Position numbers and translations under genes: made by a program
In this document: in pieces, positions 50,869 to 59,170 of the stretch
How positions within the stretch are numbered: the stretch's first letter is position 1
Layout: the number at the start of each line of letters is the position of its first letter
Assembly (NCBI GenBank): GCA_022560615.1
Contig: JADFSR010000020.1
Span: 1-64,000, forward strand
Direction: 5' to 3'
From: Gemmatimonadota bacterium
GTDB lineage: Bacteria; Gemmatimonadota; Gemmatimonadetes; Longimicrobiales; Gaopeijiaceae
DNA length: 64,000 nt
Notes under the pieces: generated by a model
Told to the model about the DNA's origin: nothing
The model's input: only the letters and a program-made list of their open reading frames with translations
Database searches by the model: none

Positions 50869-51118
50869 GCAGCCCGTGGTGGAAGTACAGTGGGCCGCGC
50901 GACCCACGCCTTCGGCGCGGGTGCCCGGTCTCGCGAGACCTGGAGTAGGCACGACGACGAGTCGTAGTTGTTCGGGTACCGCCGCCGAAGGCGGTGGTCC
51001 GAGGAGGAGAAACGACCTCCAGGGCCGCGACCCCCCTGCGCCCAACACCATGTGTGCCATGACAGAACAGTATGTGGGTTACGGTGGCACGGCCCGCTGT
51101 ACTTCCACCACGGGCTGC
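50869..51118 (+). repeat. Family-1 structured repeat, copy B (250 bp)
   Basis: It has the same 30-bp terminal inverted repeats and interior blocks as copies A and C (GACGACGAGTCGTAG, GAGGAGGAGAAACGACCT, GGGCCGCGACCCCCCTGCGC, GGGTTACGGTGGCACGG). The variable places differ: after the left end there is a hairpin with a TTCG loop (ACCCACGCC-TTCG-GCGCGGGT), and the middle hairpin is ACCGCC-GCCGAA-GGCGGT. The extra arm of A and C is absent. TA is left of it and TG right of it. It sits between a leftward gene start and the QueD stop. Confidence 0.9.
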
Positions 51119-51132
51119 TGGGCTCCCGAGAC

Positions 51133-51555
51133 TCAGCCCGAAGGACTCTGTGGTGGCGGCAGTGGCGCGCTGGCCGGCCCGTACTGTGCCCACTGGGTCG
51201 GCGACTCCCAGATGCGCGCGTAGAGTAGGCCCTTCGCCATCGGTTCCGGAAGCCTCCGGCTCAATTCCTCGAAGAAGTACTTCGCCTGGTTCTCGGCGCT
51301 CGTCTCCACGTCCTGGAATTGCGGAAGCTCGTTCAGGTTCTCGTGATCCAACGCGTCGGCGATGCCACGTAGCGCCTTCTTCAGGTCGATGAAGTCGAAC
51401 GCGATACCGGAGTCGTCGAGCTCGGTGGCCTGGAGCGCAGCTTCGACGACGTATCTGTGCCCGTGCAGCCGACTGCACTTGCCCTCGTAGTTGCGAAGGA
51501 AGTGGGCCGCGTCGTAATGCGCCTGGGCGCTGACGGTGTACGCGAAGTCAGTCAT
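51133..51555 (-). CDS. QueD-type 6-carboxy-tetrahydropterin synthase homolog
   Basis: The protein has 140 residues. The PTPS-fold metal site is HYDAAHFLRNYEGKCSRLHG with HGHRY, and the Cys before LHGH is the QueD-type catalytic Cys. Later DALDHENLNEL and IWESPTQWAQY are typical. QueD makes 6-carboxytetrahydropterin for queuosine and related deazapurine synthesis from dihydroneopterin triphosphate. It is downstream of folE, which supplies that substrate. The C-terminal tail (ASAPLPPPQSPSG) is unusual, Pro-rich, and ends 14 bp before repeat copy B. Confidence 0.85.
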   Translation of the reverse strand: MTDFAYTVSAQAHYDAAHFLRNYEGKCSRLHGHRYVVEAALQATELDDSGIAFDFIDLKKALRGIADALDHENLNELPQFQDVETSAENQAKYFFEELSRRLPEPMAKGLLYARIWESPTQWAQYGPASAPLPPPQSPSG

Positions 51556-51622
51556 GAGTGTTCGATCGGTAGGCCCCCGGTCACGAGGGTGGTGCGTCCC
51601 GAGAACCAGCCCGCTTCGCTCA

Positions 51623-52234
51623 TCACAGCGGCTGATGCACGCTGGTCGTCAGCCGCAGGAATTCGTCTCGTGTCCTCGGGTCATCCAGGAAGACGCCACG
51701 CATGGCCGAGGTAATCGTCTTGGAATTCTGCTTCTGAACACCACGCATCATCATGCACAGGTGATACGCCTCGACGACGACCCCGACCCCCTGCGGTTTT
51801 GCGGTGTCCCAGACGGCCTGAGCGACCTGCTCGGTGAGCCGCTCCTGAACCTGGAACCGGCGCGCGTACACTTCCACGAGCCGCGCGAGTTTCGAAATGC
51901 CCAGAATTCTCCCGTCGGGAATGTAGGCGACGTGAGCCTTGCCGAAGAACGGAAGCATATGATGCTCGCACAGCGAATAGACCTCGATGTCCTTCACCAA
52001 CACCATATTGCGATGGCACTCTTCGAAGAGCGCATCCCCGATAATCTCCTCGGGCGTCTCTAAGTATCCCTTGGTCAGGAACCTCATGGACTCCGCCACG
52101 CGCGCCGGCGTCTTGAGCATGCCCTCGCGTTGGGGGTCGTCACCCAGTCGGCGAATCATCTCGGCCACGAGGTCCTCGAAGGAGGCTCCCGACAAGTCGA
52201 CGCTGCTCAACGGTTCCACGATGGTGTCGCTCAT
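51623..52234 (-). CDS. folE: GTP cyclohydrolase I
   Basis: The protein has 203 residues. The ATG at 52234 overlaps the PTPS stop (ATGA) with AGGAGG ten bases upstream. The zinc and active-site motifs are [20 protein letters not shown] and [20 protein letters not shown]. It converts GTP to dihydroneopterin triphosphate, the first step to folate and other pterins. Two PTPS-family genes flank it in the same operon, so at least part of its product goes to a pterin or deazapurine branch. Confidence 0.95.
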   Translation of the reverse strand: MSDTIVEPLSSVDLSGASFEDLVAEMIRRLGDDPQREGMLKTPARVAESMRFLTKGYLETPEEIIGDALFEECHRNMVLVKDIEVYSLCEHHMLPFFGKAHVAYIPDGRILGISKLARLVEVYARRFQVQERLTEQVAQAVWDTAKPQGVGVVVEAYHLCMMMRGVQKQNSKTITSAMRGVFLDDPRTRDEFLRLTTSVHQPL

Positions 52235-52665
52235 GGTCCGGCGTCCTCCTCGGGCCCGAAGTACTCCGCGGAGTTCCGGGGTGTTTCGTGAATGACCACC
52301 TTGGCGAGCCTCACGCCTTCGGGCACGGCGTGGACGATGCGATGCCAGACGGCTACAGCGAGGTTCTCGGCGGTGGGGTTCACGCCCGACAGCCACTCGA
52401 CCTCGCTGTTGAGGTTCCGGTGGTCGACATCCGACAGGACCCGAGCCTCCAACACGTCCTTGAGACGCTTCAGATCCATGACGAACCCTGTCTCGGCGTC
52501 GACGCGTCCCTCGACAGTGACCTCCAGCTCGTAGTTGTGCCCGTGCCAGCTCGGGTTCGAGCAATCGCCGAACACCTCCGCGTTCCGTTCATCGGACCAG
52601 TCGGACCTGAACAGGCGGTGTGCAGCGCTGAAGTGCACGCGGCGGGTGGCTCGCACTACGGGCAT
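52231..52665 (-). CDS. 6-pyruvoyl-tetrahydropterin synthase-like protein
   Basis: The protein has 144 residues. The metal site is [20 protein letters not shown], and the [11 protein letters not shown] block resembles the eukaryotic-type PTPS (Cys, then HGHNY) more than Que[13 protein letters not shown] and [14 protein letters not shown] complete the site. It would act on the FolE product to make a tetrahydropterin precursor. It is the first gene of the operon; the FolE start overlaps its stop. A hairpin lies upstream in the leader. Confidence 0.88.
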   Translation of the reverse strand: MPVVRATRRVHFSAAHRLFRSDWSDERNAEVFGDCSNPSWHGHNYELEVTVEGRVDAETGFVMDLKRLKDVLEARVLSDVDHRNLNSEVEWLSGVNPTAENLAVAVWHRIVHAVPEGVRLAKVVIHETPRNSAEYFGPEEDAGP

Positions 52666-53080
52666 GAGTGTGTCCTCGCGTCCGCTGATGCCGAAGGAGC
52701 GAGAGGGCCGACGCCTTGGCCGCTCGGGAGCGGTTAGACGCCGGCCCTCTCGTGCACATCGGAGGGGGAGGATTGAAGCCCGGGATAACTACTGGCGACC
52801 TCCTCGGGTACTTCGCTTTCCCCTCTTGGGGGGCCTAGCGGCCGACTCGAGAGTCAGTCCCGGCTTCGGTGCGTTGGCTCAATTCATATGCCCCCCGATG
52901 CGCAACAGAAATATAGAGAGCGCTGGAGGACAGGACCAGCGCCGCTTGCATCGAGCCCGCGGCGTGCAACGTCGGGCAGCCCTCCAGGGTAGACGGTGTT
53001 GAGAAGGACGGGTCGCGGATTTCATTGACATGCGCAGGGGCCCGTGTTAAGCCTGAACGTCCTATGAAGCGAGAGGCAAG
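52666..53080. other. Divergent intergenic region with leader hairpin
   Basis: These 415 bp contain no gene that I can support. CGAGAGGGCCG (52700-52710) and CGGCCCTCTCG (52742-52752) form a stem just upstream of the PTPS gene on the minus strand, followed on that strand by a purine-poor stretch; it may be a leader or attenuator hairpin. Near 53024 TTGACA is a candidate -35 for the rightward metal cluster, with a weak -10 about 17 bp later. I see no clear Zur-type dyad and no known riboswitch. Confidence 0.45.
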
Positions 53081-53395
53081 GTGATCCGGAAGACCATCTC
53101 GGTCTGGCTCTCGGCGCTGCTGCTCACACTCAGCGTCGCCGTTCCAGCGCTCGAGCGCGCCGAATTCGCGCACGAGCCCGCGATCGAGAGCGAGCACGAT
53201 CCGGCCCGCTGCCCACGTCCGCACGACCACACCGTCTGTACTCAGGTCGGAGCGAACCTCTCTCTTGCCGCGGCACCCACGCTGGTCGACCATGCTCAAG
53301 AGGTCTTCGGTGTGACCGCGCCCATAGAGGCTCCGGCTGCGGTCCACGCCATTTTCACATACGGACATCCCTCGCGCGCTCCCCCCTTGGCCTGA
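53081..53395 (+). CDS. Small exported His/Cys-containing protein before a metal uptake cluster
   Basis: This 104-residue protein starts at a GTG. A signal peptide (SVWLSALLLTLSVAVPALE) is followed by an exported region with many metal-ligand residues (HEPAIESEHDPARCPRPHDH, then TVC). It has no recognised family. It lies about 90 bp before the porin gene of the metal uptake cluster on the same strand, so it may bind or sense zinc in the periplasm. This is inference from composition and position. Confidence 0.6.
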   Translation: MIRKTISVWLSALLLTLSVAVPALERAEFAHEPAIESEHDPARCPRPHDHTVCTQVGANLSLAAAPTLVDHAQEVFGVTAPIEAPAAVHAIFTYGHPSRAPPLA

Positions 53396-53486
53396 CGAGC
53401 CGCACCAGGCCGCACCGCGGCCGCCCGTACGCGACCGACCGGTCTCGTACTCGTCAGTATCCAGGGATAGGGAGAGCACTACAATC

Positions 53487-54869
53487 GTGAACACCCGTTG
53501 GAAGGGAGCCCGCCACGTGGTGTGGGGCGTACTCCTGACGATCGCCCCGACCCTCGCGCAGCCGGAACCCGCGGTCGCGCAGGAAGCGACCGACTCGTTG
53601 AGGTTGGAGCTGGCGCGGCTGGCTGCGTTGGTGGACAGCCTCAGCCTGGAAGTCGCCCGCATTCGTGACGCGGAGGAGCCCGAAGAAGCTGAGGACGCGC
53701 TCGCCCAGCTTCGAGCCGCCGCCCAGGCCGCGGCGGCGGCCAGTGGAGCGCCAGCACCGACCACCGAGCCCGAGGAGCAGGACTTCGTCGGGCGTCAGCG
53801 GTCGCTGCAGCTGTTCAATCCCGAGATCAGCGTGAACACCGACGGGTTCGTGCACCTGAACAAGGACGCGAGAGGAGAAGACAACTTCTTCATGAGGGCG
53901 TTCGAGATCGCCATCGTGTCGAATCTCGACCCCTTCTCGCGCGCGAAGATCTTCCTCGTGCGCGATCAACCAGGAGGAGAGCTCACGCCCTTCGAAACGG
54001 GCGAAGAGGAGGAAGAAACGAGCAGCCTCGTCCCCGAAGAGGGGTACGTGGAGTGGGTAGGACTGCCCGGGGGCTTCGGCCTCAAAATGGGCCGGTTCTT
54101 TCAGCAGCTCGGCCAACTGAACCGTTGGCATCAGCACGCGCTCCCCCTCCAATCGCGTTCGCTTCCCCACATCGCGTTCCTGGGACACGAACCGTTGGGG
54201 GCGACGGGGGTGTCCCTTCATTGGCTGCTCCCCATCGGCGGTGGATCGGGCACGTATGAGACGACGTGGGAGATTGCGCGCAAGGAAACCGAGAGCCTCT
54301 ATGGCCAGGCGAGCGGGGTCTCGGTCCTCGGGAACTTCAACGCCTTCTGGAACTTTTCCGAGTCGACCGACCTGGACCTCTCCCTGAACTGGGTTTCGGG
54401 CGGCTACGAGGACGAAACCGTCACGGCGGACCGCACTTTATACGCCGCCGAGGCCGCACTCACGTGGAGACCCCCGGCCCGTTCCAAGTACCGCGGATTC
54501 ACGTTGCGAGGCGGCGTCATGGTATTGGACGGCCTCGTCGCCGCTCGGGATGATATCCAGCCGCAGGTGGACGACCCTCACGACCCTCGGATTTCGGGTG
54601 GCCGCGCGACCGGTCTCTGGAGCATCTCGGAGATACGGCTGAATCAGAGTTGGCTCGCCGGCGCCCGCTTCGACTGGACCGAGAACCCCCAGGACACGGA
54701 TCAGTCGGCATGGCTGTTCTCACCCACACTCACATGGTGGCAAAGCGAGTTCGTCCGTCTCCGCATGGAGTACGATCTCATGGGTAGGAGCTTCATGGAC
54801 TCTCAGGAGGGACGTCTGCTGCTTCAGGTGACGTTCGCGATGGGCCCTCACAAGCACGAGAGCTACTAG
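53487..54869 (+). CDS. Outer-membrane porin-like protein of a metal uptake cluster
   Basis: The protein has 460 residues with a GTG start. A signal peptide ends near PAVAQ. Residues about 35-75 form a coiled-coil-like stretch (LRLELARLAALVDSLSLEVA), and the rest is a series of amphipathic beta strands (FNAFWNFSESTDLDLSLNWV, AALTWRPPARSKYRGFTLRG) ending in a long strand, as in porins of the zinc-regulated or phosphate-selective (OprP-like) type. It probably lets metal ions or small ligands into the periplasm. The binding protein and permease genes follow directly. Confidence 0.75.
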   Translation: MNTRWKGARHVVWGVLLTIAPTLAQPEPAVAQEATDSLRLELARLAALVDSLSLEVARIRDAEEPEEAEDALAQLRAAAQAAAAASGAPAPTTEPEEQDFVGRQRSLQLFNPEISVNTDGFVHLNKDARGEDNFFMRAFEIAIVSNLDPFSRAKIFLVRDQPGGELTPFETGEEEEETSSLVPEEGYVEWVGLPGGFGLKMGRFFQQLGQLNRWHQHALPLQSRSLPHIAFLGHEPLGATGVSLHWLLPIGGGSGTYETTWEIARKETESLYGQASGVSVLGNFNAFWNFSESTDLDLSLNWVSGGYEDETVTADRTLYAAEAALTWRPPARSKYRGFTLRGGVMVLDGLVAARDDIQPQVDDPHDPRISGGRATGLWSISEIRLNQSWLAGARFDWTENPQDTDQSAWLFSPTLTWWQSEFVRLRMEYDLMGRSFMDSQEGRLLLQVTFAMGPHKHESY

Positions 54870-54911
54870 GCACGATAACGATCGGCTTCGACGCCGGTCT
54901 GGGAGAATACG

Positions 54912-55958
54912 ATGACGATCAAGACTGTCCTACTGAGTGTGCTGGTCCTATCCGGCACCGGGCCCTCAGGCGACCCCGTCCAGCTGCGCGCACCCCTGAA
55001 GGTCGTCGCGACCCTGCCCGTCTACGCCTCCCTGGTGCGGGAGATCGCGGGCGATGAAGTCGAGGTCACTTCGATCGCGCACCCCAACGAAGACGCTCAT
55101 TTCGTGCGCCCAAAGCCAAGCTTCGCGCTGAGCCTGCGGCGCGCCGACATGTTCGTCACGACCGGGCTGGATCTCGAGCTGTGGGTGCCCGCGCTCCTGG
55201 ATCGCGCGCACAACACAGATGTCCTCGAGGGAGGTAGGGGCTACGTCACCGCGTACACGGGGATCAAGCTCCTCGACATCCCCGTCGCGGCGGACCGGAG
55301 TGCGGGAGACGTGCACGCCTTCGGGAACCCGCACATCACGACCGACCCGCTCCGCGCGCTCCAGGTCGCGCGAAACATCACCACCGGGCTGAAGCGCGTG
55401 GCGCCGGATCGGGCCGGGCGGTTCGACGCTGGGCTCGCGAGCTTCGCCGACAAGATCCACCGCCGCCTCTTCGGCGACCGCCTGGTCGACTTGCTCGGGG
55501 GAGAGACACTGGAGCAGATGGCGAACGGCGGCACGCTCCACGACTTCCTCGAGACGAACGAATTCGAGGGCAAGTCCCTGATCGAGGAGCTGGGAGGATG
55601 GCTCGGACTCGCAGAGCCGTTCCGGGGCGGCCAGTTGATTTGCTATCACAAGAACTGGGCTTACCTGGAAGACCGCTTCGGTGTCACCTGCGCCGAGTAC
55701 GTCGAAGCCAAGCCCGGCATTCCGCCGACGCCGAGGCACGTGAGCCGACTCATCGAGCGGATGAGGGGTGAGGGGCTACAGGTGCTCCTGGCCGCGTCGT
55801 ACTTCGACGAACGCAAGGTGTCGATGGTCGCGGAGCGCGGGGGTGCGACCGTCGTCCGCGTACCGATGTCCACCGGCGCCATGCCGGGCGTAGACGACTA
55901 CTTCTCCCTCGTGGATACCTGGGTGGACGGGCTCGCCCAGGCATTCGCTGGCAACTGA
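54912..55958 (+). CDS. Metal ABC transporter substrate-binding protein (ZnuA/TroA family)
   Basis: The protein has 348 residues. The cluster A-I (Zn/Mn) features are visible: LKVVATLPVYASLVREIAGD, VTSIAHPNEDAHFVRPKPS with the first metal His, FGNPHITTDPLRAL with the second His, ICYHKNWAYLEDRFG with the third His, and AASYFDERK for the last ligand. The His-rich loop of ZnuA is absent, so metal preference (zinc or manganese) is open. The N-terminal signal is short. It lies 18 bp before the permease gene. Confidence 0.87.
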   Translation: MTIKTVLLSVLVLSGTGPSGDPVQLRAPLKVVATLPVYASLVREIAGDEVEVTSIAHPNEDAHFVRPKPSFALSLRRADMFVTTGLDLELWVPALLDRAHNTDVLEGGRGYVTAYTGIKLLDIPVAADRSAGDVHAFGNPHITTDPLRALQVARNITTGLKRVAPDRAGRFDAGLASFADKIHRRLFGDRLVDLLGGETLEQMANGGTLHDFLETNEFEGKSLIEELGGWLGLAEPFRGGQLICYHKNWAYLEDRFGVTCAEYVEAKPGIPPTPRHVSRLIERMRGEGLQVLLAASYFDERKVSMVAERGGATVVRVPMSTGAMPGVDDYFSLVDTWVDGLAQAFAGN

Positions 55959-55976
55959 TCCCTGGCCGGTACAGAG

Positions 55977-56828
55977 ATGCTCGACTTGATGATTCCGGCC
56001 ATCGTGGCGGCACTCGTGATCCTCTCGATCCATGCCTACCTCGGGCTCCACGTGATCGCCCGTGAGGTGATCTTCGTGGACCTGGCATTCGCGCAGATCG
56101 CGGCGCTCGGCACGACCGTGGCCCTTCTGATGGGCATCGAGATGGGTACGACCACCTCGCTGCTGTTCGCCCTCGCTTTCACGCTCGTCGGCGCGCTGAT
56201 CTTCTCCTTCACGAGGATGGAGAACTCGCCGGTACCTCAGGAGTCTATCATCGGGATCACCTTCGTCGTCGCGTCGGCCGCGGTGATTCTGCTCGCCGGG
56301 CTGAGCGCTGAGGGTGCCGAACACGTCCGGGAGACGCTGACCGGTACACTCATCTGGGTCGACTGGCCGACGATCGCGCGGATGGCAGCGGTGTACGTCG
56401 GCGTCGGCGCCTTCCACTTCGTGTTTCGGAAACAGCTGCTCCGAGCATCGTTCCACTCGGACCACGCGGACCGCGTGAAGCTCTGGGACTTCCTGTTCTA
56501 TGTGTCGCTCGGCGTCGTGATCTCATTCGCGGTCGAGGTCGCGGGCGTGCTGATGGTCTTCAGTTCGCTGGTGATTCCGGCCGTGATCGCGTTCCTGTAC
56601 ACGAACCGCTTCATGAAGGCGCTCTTCATCGCCTGGGGGGCGGGGACCTTCGCGATCGTGGCAGGCATCGGCGCTTCCTTCGTATGGGACCTCCCGACGG
56701 GCCCGCTCCTCGTGTGCGTGTTCGGGGCCGTGCTCCTGGTCTCAGTGGCGCTGCGGCCACTACTCGGCGTTCGCCCCCACGAGAAGATCGTAGTGCGGAG
56801 TCTGGGCGGGGACGGAGCGACATCCTGA
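55977..56828 (+). CDS. Metal ABC transporter permease (ZnuB/TroC family)
   Basis: This 283-residue protein has about eight membrane segments. ABC-3 family motifs include HAYLGLHVIAREVIFVDLAF, LAQ-like QIAALGTTVALLMGIE, and the later EVAGVLMVFSSLVIPAVIAF. It forms the membrane channel for the metal brought by the preceding binding protein. No ATPase gene lies before or after it; the downstream gene is on the other strand. The ATPase must be encoded elsewhere. Confidence 0.88.
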   Translation: MLDLMIPAIVAALVILSIHAYLGLHVIAREVIFVDLAFAQIAALGTTVALLMGIEMGTTTSLLFALAFTLVGALIFSFTRMENSPVPQESIIGITFVVASAAVILLAGLSAEGAEHVRETLTGTLIWVDWPTIARMAAVYVGVGAFHFVFRKQLLRASFHSDHADRVKLWDFLFYVSLGVVISFAVEVAGVLMVFSSLVIPAVIAFLYTNRFMKALFIAWGAGTFAIVAGIGASFVWDLPTGPLLVCVFGAVLLVSVALRPLLGVRPHEKIVVRSLGGDGATS

Positions 56829-56838
56829 GCCCACACGC

Positions 56839-57717
56839 CTAGGGAGTCCGGAAGCTCCTCAACAGCTCCAGGTTCGCGATGTCCGCGGCCACGCCGTCCT
56901 CCCCCTTTGGGGTCTCCAACACCTTCGGCACATTCGCCAGGCGCCCGTCGAGCATGAGCCGACGGAACGGCTCGGCGCCGAGCGTCCCTTTCCCGATGGT
57001 TTCGTGGCGGTCCTTGCGGGAATCGAACGGGTGCTTGGAGTCGTTGAGGTGGATCAGCCCCAGCCGGTCCAGTCCGATGATCTCGTCGAACGTCGTCCAC
57101 ACCTCGTCGTAGTCGCCTACCAGATCGTAGCCTGCCGAATAGGCGTGGCACGTGTCGAAACAGACACCCACCCGATGACGCTGCTCCTCCGGGATCTGCT
57201 CGAGGATCGACCGGAGGTTCTCGAACGTCGCGCCGACAGTCGTGCCGGTGCCGGCGGTCAGCTCGAGCAGTACGCGGGTCGGGCCCTCGATCGCCTCGAG
57301 CGACTCCGTCACCCCGGCCGCGTTACGCTCCAGGCCCGCCTCGAGGTCCCCGTCGGTCGCGTTGCCGGGGTGGGTGACCACGAAGTCGAGCCCCAGCGCA
57401 CAGCACCGTTCGAGCTCCCCCTGAAAACAACGCTGGGACATGCGCCACAATCGCCGATCCGGCGAGGATAGGTTGATCAAGTATGAGTCATGGGCTACGG
57501 CGACCCGGATTCCGTGCTCTTCGCGTGCCGCGTTGAACGCCGCGATGGTTCCGGGCTCGATCTTGGGCTCTGCCCAGCGACTGGGCTGCTTGGTGAAGAT
57601 CTGGAGGCTTGAAGCGCCGATCTCCGCGGCACGCGCAGGGGCGTTGTGCACGCCTCCCCCGGCCGAAACGTGCGCCCCCAGTTCGTCGAGTGGCCCCGGA
57701 TCGTTTCTCGTCGGCAT
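56839..57717 (-). CDS. nfo: Endonuclease IV
   Basis: The protein has 292 residues. The start at 57717 leaves LGAHVSAGGGVHNAPARAAE at the N-terminus, the usual place. Metal-binding motifs are VVTHPGNATDG, RVGVCFDTCHAYSAGYDL, LGLIHLNDSKHPFDSRKDRH and HETIGKGTLG. It cleaves abasic DNA 5' to the lesion and takes part in base excision repair, as does the AlkA-like glycosylase at 28248. It converges with the metal permease gene. Confidence 0.95.
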   Translation of the reverse strand: MPTRNDPGPLDELGAHVSAGGGVHNAPARAAEIGASSLQIFTKQPSRWAEPKIEPGTIAAFNAAREEHGIRVAVAHDSYLINLSSPDRRLWRMSQRCFQGELERCCALGLDFVVTHPGNATDGDLEAGLERNAAGVTESLEAIEGPTRVLLELTAGTGTTVGATFENLRSILEQIPEEQRHRVGVCFDTCHAYSAGYDLVGDYDEVWTTFDEIIGLDRLGLIHLNDSKHPFDSRKDRHETIGKGTLGAEPFRRLMLDGRLANVPKVLETPKGEDGVAADIANLELLRSFRTP

Positions 57718-57948
57718 GGCCCCAAGCTCTGCAAAGTTTGCCCCAGGGGGAACAGGATCTCCGCTCCAAGGTCGGTGCAACTCGGCTCCGAGATCACGCT
57801 TGCCCTGACAACTCGTTCTGTGTCAACACGTTACGGGCCTGTCCCAAGACCTTGAAACTATCTAGGCACGTCGGCACGGGACTTGAACTGCCGCTATGAC
57901 CAGCGCCGACGGTAACGCTCTCAATCTAGAAAGACGCAGGAGGCCCTG

Positions 57949-58392
57949 ATGCGCGTAGCGGCCGATGGATATATCGATTTGAGTGACGGGCGGAGGGTCC
58001 GGACACCCGGGGACCACGACCACGCGGTCGAACCCCTGCCTGAAGCTGAAGCTCTCTCCTTCCTTCTGTCCCACAGCTTCCCCGGTCATCGCCGCATCTT
58101 CCGCCCCCTCAGGCTCGACGAGCGCACGCGTGTCAGGCTCGCGATGTGGGCGGACTCCGTTTCGGAACGCATGACCCTCATGGATCGGGTCTGGCGTGCC
58201 ATGACTCAGCCCGTGCCCCCACCGAAAGACCCGAATGAGCCAGAGCTTATCCAGGTCATCCAATACCAGCACTGGGCCTATCCCATCTATCTGGACGGCA
58301 CATGCACGAGAGTGATCCCCCGCGGTGGTGTGTCGCTCGCTGAAGTGCCGCCGGAGATGGTCTTACGCCTGGACAGTCAAGTGACGACCTAG
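57949..58392 (+). CDS. Hypothetical protein
   Basis: The protein has 147 residues. AGGAGG before the ATG makes the start secure. There is no signal peptide or membrane span. Motifs such as GYIDLSDGRRVRTPGDHDHA and IQYQHWAYPIYLDGTC do not point to a family I know. It is a single-gene unit with a strong terminator downstream (58481-58523). Nothing in its neighbours suggests a role. Confidence 0.65.
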   Translation: MRVAADGYIDLSDGRRVRTPGDHDHAVEPLPEAEALSFLLSHSFPGHRRIFRPLRLDERTRVRLAMWADSVSERMTLMDRVWRAMTQPVPPPKDPNEPELIQVIQYQHWAYPIYLDGTCTRVIPRGGVSLAEVPPEMVLRLDSQVTT

Positions 58393-58480
58393 ACAAGGGC
58401 CGGGGACGTCAGTCACATCGGCAAACCCGGCTTGGTGCCCGTGCCCGAGGTCTCCTCACGCCCTTGGGGCGGCGTGCCAA

Positions 58481-58523
58481 GAGTGGCGGTAGGTGCTTGC
58501 ACCTATCGTCACTCGTTTTTTTT
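58481..58523 (+). terminator. Rho-independent terminator after the 57949 gene
   Basis: A long stem pairs GAGTGGCGGTAGGTGC with GCACCTATCGTCACTC around a very short loop and is followed by eight T residues. It is the clearest intrinsic terminator in the window and lies about 90 bp after the hypothetical gene at 57949-58392. Confidence 0.93.
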
Positions 58524-58585
58524 GTATGCGGGAGACATCATATCATTCCGCGCCTAGCCCTTTGGCTACCCCCCGAAACGATTCA

Positions 58586-58613
58586 AGGCCGGTCCGCATC
58601 AGCGGACCGGCCT
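58586..58613 (-). terminator. Perfect 12-bp hairpin, probable terminator of the small leftward gene
   Basis: AGGCCGGTCCGC and GCGGACCGGCCT form a perfect stem with the loop ATCA. Read leftward it is followed by TTGAATCGTTTC, moderately T-rich. It lies about 55 bp after the 39-residue membrane gene on the minus strand. Confidence 0.55.
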
Positions 58614-58668
58614 CATCTAGTGGCGCTTCTGTTGGGTGGCGGTCAGTACAGGAACCCCACCGATCTAT

Positions 58669-58788
58669 CTAGCCCATCGCGTCGCGCACCAACATTACGA
58701 TGGCAATCAGAGCCAAGACGACAACAACGGACGGGCCGAACAGCCCGACGCGGTCTCCCAGCTTCAGTTGGTTGCGTGAATAAATCAT
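58669..58788 (-). CDS. 39-residue single-span membrane protein
   Basis: This small protein starts MIYSRNQLKLGDRVGLFGPS and continues with one hydrophobic segment (VVVVLALIAIVMLV) and a short charged end. GGGAG lies seven bases before the ATG at 58788; longer in-frame readings lack this signal. A perfect hairpin lies downstream. It has no recognised family. Support comes from the ribosome binding site, the span and the terminator. Confidence 0.55.
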   Translation of the reverse strand: MIYSRNQLKLGDRVGLFGPSVVVVLALIAIVMLVRDAMG

Positions 58789-59054
58789 CGACCCACTCCC
58801 TTGTCTCGTATCAGCGGCCCCATGCCACGCCCAGTCTAAGGCAAGCCCCGTGCCGTTCGAGTCACGAAGGGAGCCCGCAAGTCGTCGCGATTCGTGCAAC
58901 CGCCTCTACATCAACACGATGCGCTCGTAGAAAAGGAAACCGACGTGCTGATCGCTCCCTGCCATTTCGACCGAACTGTCCGTTAATGGTGACAGCAATT
59001 GTGCCCTCGCGACGAATTTGGCAGAAAAAGACACGCTCGAGGGCCAACAAAGGT
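58789..59054. other. Non-coding stretch before repeat copy E
   Basis: No gene can be supported between the small membrane gene and the structured repeat. Open frames here are short and lack ribosome binding sites. The stretch may hold the promoter of the small leftward gene; nothing else stands out. Confidence 0.4.
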
Positions 59055-59161
59055 GGGGTCGCGGTGTGCGCTTCCCACGCAGCGACATTGGATCGCGGCC
59101 GGGAAAAGGAAGGAAGGGAAAGCGATCCCTGAGCGAAGTGGGGAGCGCACACCGCGACCCC
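59055..59161. repeat. Family-2 structured repeat, copy E
   Basis: The outer stem pairs GGGGTCGCGGTGTGCGC with GCGCACACCGCGACCCC perfectly. An inner stem pairs GATCGC with GCGATC. Between them are the same unpaired blocks as copy D at 30851: GCGACATTG on the 5' side and CCTGAGCGAAG on the 3' side, with the purine-rich loop GGGAAAAGGAAGGAAGGG. It lies a few bases after the fumC stop codon on the minus strand. Confidence 0.85.
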
Positions 59162-59170
59162 CCAAGCGTC

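Noticed and set aside
57865-57915. tRNA-like T-arm sequence (GTTCAAGTCC on the minus strand)
   Set aside because: No acceptor, D or anticodon arms can be drawn around it. It may be chance or an old fragment, but it is not a tRNA gene.
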